Source of the DNA: Acanthaster planci
Taxonomy: Eukaryota > Echinodermata > Asteroidea > Valvatida > Acanthasteridae
Direction: 5' to 3'
Length of the DNA stretch: 64,000 bases
NCBI RefSeq assembly: GCF_001949145.1
Contig: NW_019091519.1
Span: forward strand, 508,469 to 572,468
Under the pieces are notes generated by a model that did not search any database, had not been told where the DNA came from, and saw nothing but the letters and a program-made list of their open reading frames with translations. Numbering within the stretch: position 1 is the stretch's first letter; the number at the start of each line of letters is the position of its first letter. A program made the position numbers and the translations under genes. Positions 1-24,132 of this stretch are shown one piece after another.

Positions 1-948
1 CGCGCCCATGGGAACGCGTGATGAAATTGTGACAACCAGTCTAGACGCCCCGGCCCATTACACCACATCGGCTGTAACACGCAACCCCGTGCACACTGCT
101 ACAGCCAGCTGCAAGTCAAAATACATCGATGTTGCAGGAGGATTTCTGCAACTTAAGTTCATTCACAGAACTTGGTCTTTTGTCTGTGAATGTATTTGTG
201 TGTTCACGAGTTTCATTTGATGTGATTTTGCTCGTAGTTGAAGCGAGCGTGTTTCCAAAAAAAATCCTGCCGCGCGCGGCACAGGGTTTGTCGCGCCTGC
301 CTGTTGGATGCATCTTGGACGCTTACCGTGCAATACTCCAACATCGTTGTCCAGTTTGCCGTCGTGATTACTTGACTAGCATTGTGTTGTGAATTGTCCC
401 CATTTATGCCATTCAATTGGCACAAAAAAATTAACCCCCCAAAAATTTCCGACCTACTGACCCTATTTTTGAGAAGTATGTAATCGAAAGCAGAACATGA
501 TTTACCTAGAATATAGCTTCCAGGTTCAGTGAAACAGCTCCCTAAAACCCCTGAAATTTCGGACAGGCCGGGAGCTGTTTGGGCTTCTGGGCAAAAAAGC
601 TTAATATCAACCCCTGTATAATTATGTAAAGGGTTTTCCTCTCATTCTCTGCAGGTTTCTCCTTGCAAAGGATCCCACTGGAAATTGAAAGACTTTAATG
701 GGCGATCACAGCTAAATCCCAAATAAGTAAGTTGGACCTTTAGTACGAGGACATGCAAGGCCCTTCCCCCCCCAAAAAAAAACCTTCTTTCAAAGCGCCC
801 TCCATACAGAACCTTCTCAGGGTGTTGTACAATCCGATAAAAAACACACACAAAATCATTATTTTGACTATGCGCTTTCCCAAAAGATACATTTGAAGAG
901 ACTGAAATCTTTGTAAGAATGAGGCAAAAACAACAACTAAAAACTTAC
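1..948 (-). other. Probable intron 1 of the SLC16-like gene
   Basis: This stretch follows the GTAAGT donor of the SLC16-like exon on the minus strand. It is AT-rich with homopolymer runs, and I see no further transporter exon on either strand. Short open frames here have no recognisable motif. Confidence 0.5.
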
Positions 949-1144
949 AAAAGCAAAGAAGCATTGCCAGCAAGGATGACGACAGCCAACCGATCAAGGC
1001 AGAGCTCTCCGGAAACTCCTCATGCCATTCTATGTAGAGCACACCGACGGAGCTAGCCAGTCCGTGCGTCAAACTAGTGGCCACAAAACTGGCCAGCACA
1101 ACTGGCCAGTGGTGGGCTTCGGAGTCCGCTGCACATTTCACCAT
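949..1144 (-). CDS. Monocarboxylate transporter-like (SLC16 family), first coding exon, partial gene
   Basis: The exon encodes 65 residues plus one base. It has a hydrophobic segment (VVLASFVATSLTHGLASSVGVL) written here only in part as VVLASFVATSLTHG, then an IEWHEEF stretch and a second hydrophobic run (IGWLSSSLLAMLL). This matches TM1, the loop and TM2 of SLC16 proteins, where a fish-hook pattern of the form GVFF-EF...SWI-S is typical. The usual motif before TM1 (DGGWGW-like) is degraded to SEAHHW, so a divergent orphan SLC16 member is more likely than a classic lactate carrier. I chose the ATG at 1144 because its context (CACAATGG) is good; an in-frame codon 16 residues upstream is weaker. 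The donor GTAAGT begins at 948, phase 1. The rest of the gene lies left of the window; no second exon is recognisable in 1-948. Confidence 0.7.
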
Positions 1145-2022
1145 TGTGCTATAATTTGCGTTCACAAACAAGAACAATTGGCATTTGAACACACACCCTT
1201 AACAGACTGAATGCCTAGTCATAAAATGTCAGCCTCTATTCAAATTTCAACAAATCACTGTAGAAGGAACAAATAATAATGATAATGAATTCATCAGGTT
1301 GGTCTAGTATGCATGGGACGGTAAAGGGAACAACAGTCAATTACTGAATTCACCTGTCAGTGCTTGTGCCGGGGAACCGTATACCCTAGCACTGTGGGGT
1401 TCGTCATCTGCTGCTCTCGTTCCACGATGGACGGATTAAACCCACAGTTCTGGCGGGTAGGAACCATAGTGGTTTGTAAGATGACCATTATTCAGTGTTT
1501 GCCGTGAGTCCACAGCACAGACTTGATTAAGGGTACAAAGTACGGGTACATAACATACACGTACAATCATATACGTGCACACGTATACACATACACACGA
1601 TGATGACATGGCATGGAGAATATTTTCAAAATTTCATTCCACTTTGTCGGCCTAACTCATAATTGAGACCACTACAGCCTTGATGGAATAAAACAAAAAC
1701 TGACAAAAAACATAATACTCTTAAAATGCTCACGGAAAGAATACTGTACACATTTAACTTTTTTTAAGCAGGGAGGTCATCGGTTCTGTCACGGCAGTCT
1801 AGTTGCATACAAGTAGGTCTGAAAGACTCAAATTTAAACGAGAATACATCCCATAAATTTCCATGGATTTTCAAAGCAGGCCTACCTGTAGTGAAATTCA
1901 AAACGGAAAGAGTTCCATACACGGACAACACTAATTTTCCCTAGTAAAATGCTATATAACAATCAGAAAGTGATAAAATGTCTTGAAAAATGAATGTGAA
2001 GCACTTACTCAGAAAACACCCT

Positions 2023-2151
2023 NNNNNNNNNNNNNNNNNNNNNNNNNNNNNNNNNNNNNNNNNNNNNNNNNNNNNNNNNNNNNNNNNNNNNNNNNNNNNN
2101 NNNNNNNNNNNNNNNNNNNNNNNNNNNNNNNNNNNNNNNNNNNNNNNNNNN
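2023..2151. other. Assembly gap (129 N)
   Basis: A run of 129 N. Open frames crossing it are artefacts. Confidence 0.99.
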
Positions 2152-2267
2152 TTTTTCAGACAAGTCTCATGGGTTTGTGCACAGGGGTCTCAAGTATTGT
2201 CCGTATAATCATGGAGGTAGAATTATGGAACTCTTTACTGCCGGCCCTACGCGGCGGATGACAGCGA

Positions 2268-2692
2268 CTAACGCCAAAGAGGCATTTAACGTGAATGCCG
2301 AATCGGCCCTTGATGCACTTTAGCAATCGGTGATGCATATTCACGATGGGTGATCACCGTCAGCGAGTGATGTATATTCACCAGCTTAATGGGCGTTTCC
2401 ATCGTTGATGCTATTTCGGAACCGGTGATGGGTTTCTGAGATCGTTGGTGGACTTTTGCGATCGGTGATGGTGTTTCACCACCGGTGATCAACTCTGTAA
2501 TCGGTGATGGTTTTTGGCGATCGGCGATGGACTTTCGCGATCGTTGGTGGACTTTTGCGATCGGTGATGGTGCTTCACTACCGCCGATCAACTTGAATAA
2601 TCGGTGATGGTTTTTTTTTTTGATCGGTGATTGGTTTTTGCGATCGGTGATGTTCTGTCACACCGATTAATTGTAAACGGTGATGGATTTTT
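2268..2692 (-). repeat. 20-bp tandem array, left arm of a foldback-like pair
   Basis: Many degenerate copies of a unit of about 20 bp lie here, best read on the minus strand as CAYCACCGATCGCRAAA plus three bases. The array and its outer flank (around GCATTTAA...GCC AAA) recur in reverse orientation at 5812-6203, including the sentence-like order of variant units. No stop occurs in any of the three frames of the unit on this strand, so an open frame of about 100 codons appears by chance. The 20-bp period is not a multiple of three, which argues against a protein. Confidence 0.85.
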
Positions 2693-4767
2693 GTGAGTTG
2701 TGAAGGGCTGTCGTCATTGATGCATTTTCGTGTTTTGGGATTCATTTCTTCTTTTTTGTAGGACTTCCGCCAACTTTGCAAACGGTTCTTTCTCCGGAAA
2801 TTAAAACAGTAAAAAGTTGATTGGAAATAAGGATTTAGGCTTAACAATGACATTCGGGGTTACCGTTTTTGTGACAATTAAGTAATCCAATTTAGTCATA
2901 CGCAACTATTGCTTATTAAGTTAAGTTTTGATGGGTTTGTAGTTATTAGGCGTTAATTTTGTTGTAACGTAGATTGAACCATCATCATCGCCGTCACCAT
3001 ATCGTCTATTGCAATTAATAAATGAACAAATACTGATGCATCCGATGCGTTGAGATTCAGCAATCATGGCAGTGGCAAATTCTCTTTGACGTTTTTCCGT
3101 TTACGGCTATTATGTTTAACTACATGTACTTGCATATCAGATGTATCTTTGTCTTTCAGAAAGTAAGCAACAGCAACCGAAGAACAAAGAAACAAACCAA
3201 AAAAACCCTGTAATTTGGGGGACCCTTGGGTCACACCCGTAGGGTGCGCCACTGCATGTACATGTACATGTACAGTATGTTGCATGCAGTTTGACTAGGA
3301 CCACTGTGAGGAAATATGTCCTCAATCTCATAGGGGCCTATCCTTCTGCACCACTGGCATAGGTATATACTTTTTATATATGTAGAGGACACCGAGGATT
3401 ATTTGCCTCTGTTTTGATTTCTAAATTTTCTACACTTTGTATAATCCGCTTGCCATTAGAATTAGAAATACATGTAATTTACTCTTAGCTTAGACCGCAT
3501 GTGTACAATTTTATGCAAGACCCCTCGACATAAGTTCCAATCCCTGAATGACCTTAGTCTTTTTCGCATTAACCTTTTCCAGCCCAGTTGGCAGTTGCCA
3601 TAGCAACTACCCAAATCCATACCTAATGTTCCCCTTGGGTCCCACATCGCTCCTACAAGTGTCCTACCTGTGCACTGACCACATACTGTACTGTACATGT
3701 AGTTTGATCTTCATTCCTACCATTTCTGTTTCTACCCACAAGCTGGCCTATGTGTACATGTAAATGTACATGTACATGTACTGCGAAGGAGTCCTGTGTT
3801 TTTTCTAACCGGCATTTAAAAACCTGTGAACTTTTTTTTGTGAGTGTGTACTGCGTGACGAGAGCTGGTGGCAAAAAACGACACGTGTCCTTTTTCCCCC
3901 TCGAAGTACTAAATATTAAAACGCAGGGGGGAAATGGTCTGCTTGAATAATACATGTACACTAGGTAAATCTTTACTGGCCTGCTTGAATACTTCCCAGT
4001 TGGATATCTAATATTGACACGAATATTAGTTTGGGATAACCATGGAGGATGCAGCAATCTACCCCCGTTATTTTCTTGTATTTCCAAATTTATTAAAGTA
4101 TTCTTGGGATTCATCATGGAACCATGCCAAAAATTAAAATATTTCAGTACACACAAGCATGCTCCACCCCGAACCCAATTTAACTCATTCTCAAATTAAA
4201 ATAGGCCTACTAATTACATGTACGTGTTTTCAAGCTTAAAACATGTTGCTATGTACGTGCATTCCGTATCCCGTCCTTTCTTTGAAGGTGTACTCCCTTC
4301 TGTGGCGGGACAACTGACACCTTTTTGTGGCGGACCAGCAGACTGGCCTGATCGGAGATGGAATTGACCTGACCTAACCCCACAAATATATTTACTTAAC
4401 CTTACGCAAGAATGAGCGGCTATCCAAACGCAAGGGGGGATATCAGTTAACGAACGGTAGACTATGCCTTAGGGGCTGTTCGTTTGGTGGATGTTTACCA
4501 CCGCTCTGTGATTAGGTAATTGCTCCAATGCCAAGAAAGATTACAATAAATGTCAATAAGTGATACAGGACTGAACTAAATCTCACGGTGACCAGTGATT
4601 TCCAAGGCAATTATATGATTGATTTATTCAATGTCAGTGATCAGTTATCCGTTATTTACAACAGCAATTAACTATATACAAAATTATCCTCACGGGGAGG
4701 TAGTCCTACGTGGTCAACTGCACCACGAACATGATTAATCAGCCTTATCCTTGACCTACACCAGAAT

Positions 4768-4859
4768 AACCCTCACGGTGATCAGGGTAAACCTCACAGC
4801 GATCAGGGTAACCCTCACAATAACCAGGTAACCCTCACAGTGATCAGGGTAACCCTCAA
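4768..4859 (+). repeat. 21-bp tandem repeat, about 4 copies
   Basis: Four tandem units of the form AACCCTCACRGTGATCAGGGT with small variation (one unit carries AATAACC instead of GTGATCA). It sits between the two foldback-like arms and has no coding potential. Confidence 0.85.
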
Positions 4860-5811
4860 GTCTAAATAAATAATCTACCGATGGCTTATAACTGGTAAGT
4901 CTTGACCACGTAAGCAAATACGATCTTCGTAACTGTACAACACAACACAACGGTGTAGACTTGTACAACAATAATCTCTACTGCCTTACGAAGCAACACA
5001 GTTCCCAATCTACAAGGTTCAAGGTGACCTAAATAACCCTCACCCACTTCAAGTTATTACGAAATAACACACTGGCAGGTAAGTTGATTAAGAAGGCGAT
5101 TATAATAGTCCTCACCAGACTGTAAACGGAAACCTACACCCAGTAAACCTGAAAGAGGAAAGCAAGCTCCCAGACCAGGACCGCAACCAACCGTCGCTAT
5201 GCCAACAAGCATGGAACAACGGTACACAATCCTTCTAGTCTAAGCTCCGCTAATTCCCCAATCAACTGGTTCACACGGGTTCACTAACCCTATAATATAC
5301 CACTTCTTAATTAAACGAGACTGTCTAACGATTCCCCAATCTTCAAAGAGATCTGATATAATCGGCAGCTCCGGCAACTGAGAACAAGCACCACACTAAC
5401 CGATCGCACCAGGTACACTTGAGGTAGATCCCCAACCACCAGCGGTCGTACGTCAGATTTACTCGTACCGTACACTCGGAATACAACACAACTCCACAGC
5501 TCTGGTTAGTACGCTGCCATCTTGAGAAGTCTTGGCAACCCACGCAGCCAGCGCCCAGACCTAAGGTAATGCGGGCCTCTGATTGGTTGCCGCGACATGT
5601 TTAATGCATGATTAGACGGCCTGAATTATTAATGTCCCAGACTAAACACAAGTCTGCGCAGCTGCCCTGTTTCGCCACACTTCAGAGTCCACCCTTCCCC
5701 TGTTGTTTATTCTGGTCCGAACTTAATTCCAGTATGCAATACCTTAATTACTTAGAGGTCATTCACTAATTGTGGAAGTCCCGTAGAAAAAAGGAAAAAA
5801 AAAAGAATCAC

Positions 5812-6203
5812 CGACCACGAATGTGCACGCATCATACCATCAATCGCTACATCCCATTACCAATCGCAAAAACCCAGCACCGATTACAAAGTTGATCGGC
5901 GGCAGTGAAGCACCATCACCGATCGCGATAGTCCACCAACGATCCCGAAAGTCCGTCACCGATCGCAAAAAACCATCACCGATTACAGGGTTGATCACCG
6001 GCAGTGAAACATCATCACCGATAGCGAAACTCCACCAACGATCTCAGATACCCATCACCGCTTTCGAAAATGCATCAACGATGGAACACATTAACGCTTG
6101 TGAATATGCATGTAGCCGACGGTGATCACCGATCGTGAATATGCATCACCGATTGCTAAAGCGCATCCCTGGTTCGGTATTCGCATTAAATGCCTTTTTG
6201 GCG
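5812..6203 (+). repeat. 20-bp tandem array, right arm of a foldback-like pair
   Basis: Inverted counterpart of the array at 2268-2692: the same 20-bp unit, the same order of variants (including the GTTGATCGGCGGCAGTGAAG-type spacer) and the same outer end near GCATTAAATGCC. Long inverted repeats built from tandem subrepeats are characteristic of Foldback-type DNA elements. The 3.1 kb between the arms shows no transposase, so the pair would be non-autonomous if it is one element. Confidence 0.85.
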
Positions 6204-6847
6204 TTCCATATGACTGCAGCTTATGGGAGTCGTTGGTGTAAATTGGCATGCTAACAAAACCATGAGGGAAGCAAACGGCATTTTATCATCACTTCATGGA
6301 TGCAACGTATAACGTGGGGTCATGTTGCGCCATACATGAATTATTCATAATGCCGTCACCAAGACCATGCAAAGACAACTAGACCGACGTCAATCGATGG
6401 TAGGGCCAGGCCACCTGCAGAGAACTTATCACGTAACACTCGAACTTAAAAATGTGTGGCTATCATAAGCGATCGAGGGCGCTGTTCTAAGCGTGCAAAG
6501 GGCGAGGTGTTTCACCAGGCTCGTACGTGTGCATGTTCATGTGACAAGTGAAATAATATGTACACTTGTACATGTACCTGTACCGGTTGTATGGTTGTAT
6601 TAAGCAGGTGCCGCGCACACTCAAATGAAACTGTACTCGCCCAGGTAAGCTGCCGAATTTTAACGATTTTTTTTTAAATTTTTATATGTCCTGTAAACAC
6701 TTCAATGATTTATCTAACGTAAATCAACATTAATGTTAGAGCTATTTCACTTGAGTATGATCAGATGTGGCATGTCATAGTAAATCACTGTCTTACAGTC
6801 AAAAACTCAATCAATGAGACAAGAAAAATTAGGCCAAGGCCATTACT

Positions 6848-7448
6848 GTGAGACAATTTCATACAGGAGAATCAGTACTCTACCACTTGTTTATTTGAGA
6901 GTGGACATGAGGTCCTACTCGGCCAAAGAAGTAAGAGTAAGACATATCTCATCAGGTGCAGTTCGCTTAGACCATGGGTAGGTTTTGTCCAGTGGCTTTC
7001 CTTCTAAAAAACCTCCTAACCTCCTTCATTTTCCTTCTAAAAATACCCTCTTAGTCGTGATGAACAGCCTCCCGTTTTTTCCTTCTTATTCCCCCCAACC
7101 GCGATGAGCTGTTTTGTATAAGCTTTAATCCGTATGAACGGGCTTGTTCAGGTTCTTCCTTACCTAACAACATCTTGTCCCATTTCTTGCTGTGATCGAC
7201 AAAGTCTGAATGGTCTTGTCCATATTCAGTTGTCATGGTTGTCTTTCTTGTAATGGCATAAGTGAAATAAATCTCGAATCTTGAATCTTGGCGTACTACT
7301 ATAGACGGTATAAATCATGAATCTCCTCCATTCTGTGCCAATAGCTTACAACGTTTGACATATACGAGATATGTCTTAGGCTGAGTAGGACCCTATGTCC
7401 TCTCTCAAATAAAAAGATTACTCCATTGGTGAAACAATTTCATACAGG
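6848..7448. repeat. Composite element with direct terminal repeats and internal inverted repeats
   Basis: A 20-bp string GTGARACAATTTCATACAGG occurs in direct orientation at 6848-6867 and 7429-7448. Just inside, a longer block (TTTATTTGAGAG, GGACAT, GGTCCTACTC, AAGACATATCTC in order) is present at about 6888-6952 and again in reverse complement at about 7365-7417. The interior has no recognisable coding sequence. This looks like a non-autonomous mobile element or a nested pair. Confidence 0.6.
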
Positions 7449-7938
7449 TGTACCACTACCAGTAGTTTACGATTTGATGAAGATCTCTCTTAGTTGGACA
7501 CCATCTTCATAGGAAAATTACATTGCCAACAGGCAGGACAGGTGCATGTGCGTGCAGTGTGCAATTTTCATGATTGTTCTATAGGCTAATATGTGTCGTG
7601 TGTGTGTTGATGCAGATATCTTTGAAATACAGTTGTGACAGTACAGCCGATGCTCATTACAAAAATTTGAAGTCTTAAATGGCGATGCATGAGGCAATTT
7701 GTAAAAAGTAACATTATTTGAGAAACAGTAACATTAAACTTTGTAAGCCTAGACTCTTCATCCTTTTCAGAGGGAATTCTTACCAGCTTTTCATACATCT
7801 AGTTTGTATTCAAAACAAAACCGAAATATTAGAATCTTGGAATTAAACGTTACCTCTTAATGCTCTTTCCTTTGTTCCTCAAGGTCTAATTAAATTAAAG
7901 TGGATTCAACACTAAACTCCTGTCCTTGTACCCATTGA

Positions 7939-20596
<12,658 letters not shown>

Positions 20597-23226
20597 ATAT
20601 CACAGAGTGACCGCTGCATCCGAATGAAACGGAGACACTCGTACAGTCAAAATGCACAATGAACCCGAACAGTGAAACACACCAATATTACTTTTGAACT
20701 TGGTTCCTTTAATGAAGTATCAACTCTTCTCAGTGTGAGTTGGGGGGAGGATAAGCTAGACACCAGGCACTTCTTTGACTTTACATATCAATGATCACAT
20801 TGTTTCTGAATGTTAGTCATCCGGCCAATGATATTGCTGCAGTGCCACTGGGCAACCCAAAATAATTTCAAACACATTGATGCATTTTCAATAATTGTCA
20901 GTGTAAGTCGTCATTCCTGTTCTACATTCAGTAAGTATACATGTACTCTGTGCTGGGTAAACAATGCATGTACATGTATGATACCAACCACTGCCCTTTG
21001 ACCATGCAATTGGAATTCTGTTTTTTGAGATCTGTTTTGAGTCTCAGGGCTATCAATGATAATTGTCCCAAATAATCTAACTTGCAAAGAATCCACTACA
21101 ATGAATTGGCCCTATTCCCTTTGGTCACATTAATTATGCACAGAAAGCTGTGATGGGTCCAATGTACAGTTCCTCTCTGGTTTGAAATGTTACTTCCTGA
21201 CCCCGTTGGCGTATAGGCCTTTTGTGACTACTTTTGATAAGATCTGTTTTCAGGGGCATTATTTTGGGGATAAGGCCGGTTGGGATCAATCAGAGGTTAT
21301 TAATAGTATAAATTGGATGATGCTTAAAATGCAAGCATTTCTTACAACAAGACTGACTGAAACAAGTTGGAATTTGCCCAAAGTTATCTGGTCAGGTTGA
21401 TTTTTATTACACAAGAGCAAGTATTCTGCACAATATATGTTTTCATTAATGCACAACTGTACAGAGTTAAAAAGTTGACTTTTTTATTTTTATGTACATA
21501 CCATTAAAATATTCACAAGCCTTGTGCATTTATTTATTAGAGTAAGAAATGAACTAGTTCTCTTGAATTCTAGATATTCTGGAATTCTTTAAATCCAATC
21601 TGAGGGTACTGTATTCATACCATATTAATTGATAAATATTTGGGTTTAGTATTCACAGATGGTATTTTTCAAGGTGAGCAACTCATAATTACAACCAAGA
21701 ATTTCTCAGATAACTTTTGTAAATGCTTTTATTTGCAATTCACATAAAAATTCAAGTTTGAATTGAAATAAATAAGTTTTCAGGGAAGTCTAACTTCACG
21801 TGAGGGTGCATGTAAAATTTCATGTTTACATTTATCTGCAATGAACTCTGTGAATTGAATACTGAAACTGCAATTTCTTTTTTTTATTGTTTGAAGTAGT
21901 CAGGATTTTTTAAATGTTTATGCTTGTGTGTAATATTCAAAAGCAATACTTTACAACAAAGGTCATGCAATTACATTACAGTTTTTAGTGCATTTAAAAT
22001 TAAGACAATTCCATTCATTTTTAGGAATAGAACATATACTAAGAAGCACTCTATTAGATGTCAGAATTTTGTGGATATATGTTATATTGGATATTTTTTA
22101 GCTGAAATGTGAGGCATTTGTAGAGATATTTGTAAAAAAATACGAGCAATTTCTCGGCAATCTCACCTCTAAGAATCACAGGGTATCCACAGCAAACACA
22201 GCTTACTTAAAGTGGCTGGACAACAATCTACTAAATGACTTTAATTATCTCTTTGAGGTGCTCGTGTTTCAGATTACTCCTAATGGAATGTGCGGCAGCT
22301 ATTCCTAATGTGTCTCAACGTACTTGTGTGTGACCCAGCCCAACAAAATGAATCTTGAGTCATCTGAGCCACTTTGAGTTAAAGGCCTTTGAAAGAATCT
22401 TGCACAATGAAACGAGTAGGAACCCTGAACATTTTTCATCCACATAATGTCCATTGTCCTCGGGATGCCAGACTGAGTGATTCATCAAATAAAAGAGCTT
22501 AGTTTCCTCTTTATGATCCACACTAGACCATAGTTACTGAGAAAATGGCCATAGAACTCATTTTGTAGGAGCCAGTCACGTATTTGATGTGTTCTTAATA
22601 CAGACATGTTTATGTCAGAGCCTAAATTCATACCGCTAAGCAAATTGATGTGCTAAACAAACACCAGTGAAGAACCAGTCATAACAAGCATGCAGTGCAA
22701 AACATTTCAGCTGGTGACCAGCATTTGCTGAGCAAAGATTTTCATGGCTTATCAAATCATATGCTCTAAACTTCATCAGCTCAACGACATTAGCCCCAAA
22801 ATGGGCATAACAATACTGATTCCTATGACATGCAGCAGTATTCCACCTGCTAAGATGATTCCTTACTTGTGTAAAAAGGACTTTTAACATCTGATGTAAC
22901 AGCGGTAATCTGTATTGTTAAACACTACGTTTTTCAGTCTTTTTGCATGTTTGGCCCACAAAGTGTTGGTACTGGGTCATTTTGGATGCAAGTTATTTCG
23001 TATTGTGGTGACAACTCTTATTTGTAATGCATTAAAATGGGTCCATTGAATGCAATTCTATAACAGTGCATTAACGACATTAGAAAAGTAAGCTGCCTGG
23101 CTGAACTAAAAACAAACACTTCCAGTGTTCTGTATTTTTTTCAAATTAAACCACAACTCACTTTTTATAGACTGGTTTATGTAATAAATAATGCACAAAG
23201 AACGAACCCCTTCGTGGTGTTATTTC

Positions 23227-23244
23227 TTTATTCAGAAAAATAAA
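23227..23244. terminator. Back-to-back polyadenylation signals of convergent genes
   Basis: The minus strand carries AATAAA at 23227-23232 and the plus strand AATAAA at 23239-23244, only six bases apart. They are placed between SLC35E3 (plus) and CDC123 (minus). If both are used, the two mature 3' ends would overlap by a few tens of bases. Confidence 0.4.
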
Positions 23245-23744
23245 GATGGATTGTTGGTAGATCACTAATAGTTTATGCTGGATCACACTTATGATTATTC
23301 AGGAGGAGATATCCGTGAAGCTCACTGCTCATGCTGAGTGACCTCTCACAGTGACCGCTCACAGTGCAAATTTTAAATGATTTCCCCAGACAAGGCTATG
23401 TAATGCTTATAGTTACAGCTGAAAATAACACTTGTGCCCACCGGAAGTTGTTGGCTAGTGCCTGCATGTAAATCCCACAGATTTAAGTTACACCTAGTCA
23501 CAGCCAGTTGACTTGGACATGGCTCAAGGAATACACAGATCCACGGATGAGATAGACATGACCTAGTCAGAGCTGTAGTGACAACTTCAGACTTTGGCAA
23601 CAAAATGGCTGTTGGTATATGTGTGCAGTACAGCATGCAGCTAGGTGTGCTAATCACCCATGTGCTCTGATGCATAATCCACCATTTTGGTTCCAACAAA
23701 TGAGACACTCATGTCGCAACTTGCTCAACAAACAGCTCTGGTCC

Positions 23745-23885
23745 TGGTGTGTGACGGCAAGGAACAGCTTTTCAAGCAGTGTCAGAGATGGACCTCTGGC
23801 ACTACGGCTACCTCTGTTGTCAGCATGTACCGGGAAGACCTAGACCTAGCTCCAGGCACAAGAATTCGGATGCAGCCTGTGATTG
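23745..23885 (-). mobile_element. Short MITE-like repeat, copy 2
   Basis: Diverged reverse-orientation copy of the element at 16671-16793, recognised by GGCTGCATCCGAATTC, CTGGAGCTAGGTCTAGGTCT and GTAGCCGTAG on the minus strand. It lies in the probable 3' UTR side of CDC123. Confidence 0.6.
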
Positions 23886-24132
23886 CATTGGCTGGCAACT
23901 CGTCCTCCCTCGGAGCCCCTCACAGTCTGCTTTGTCTTGTTATCAAGTAGGCGTTCAGCCAGAACAAACAATCCAGGATCCATGTCAGACTCGGCATATG
24001 GCTGACGTTCACTGACCTTATACATGAACGTCAGAGGCAATGCCGGGCCTACACACACACTTTATGTCCTTGTCTTACTGCATACATCTAACAAGGCCAA
24101 ATGACTTGCATCTTTATCGGTAAGTGACAGCC

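Larger units (their letters stand above)
20597..24132. other. Convergent 3' UTRs and spacer between SLC35E3 and CDC123
   Basis: There is no coding sequence. Plus-strand AATAAA strings occur at 21767, 22488, 23183 and 23239; a minus-strand AATAAA is at 23227-23232. Any of the plus sites could end the SLC35E3 transcript, while the minus site would give CDC123 a 3' UTR of about 0.9 kb. ACATGTA-type strings lie around 20936-20980. Confidence 0.6.

Noticed and set aside
2286-2591. Open frame of about 100 codons with repeated SPIAKVHQRS-like peptide, and its twin at 5823-6125
   Set aside because: It comes from a 20-bp DNA repeat that lacks stops in all three frames on that strand; the period is not a multiple of three and the same sequence occurs inverted.
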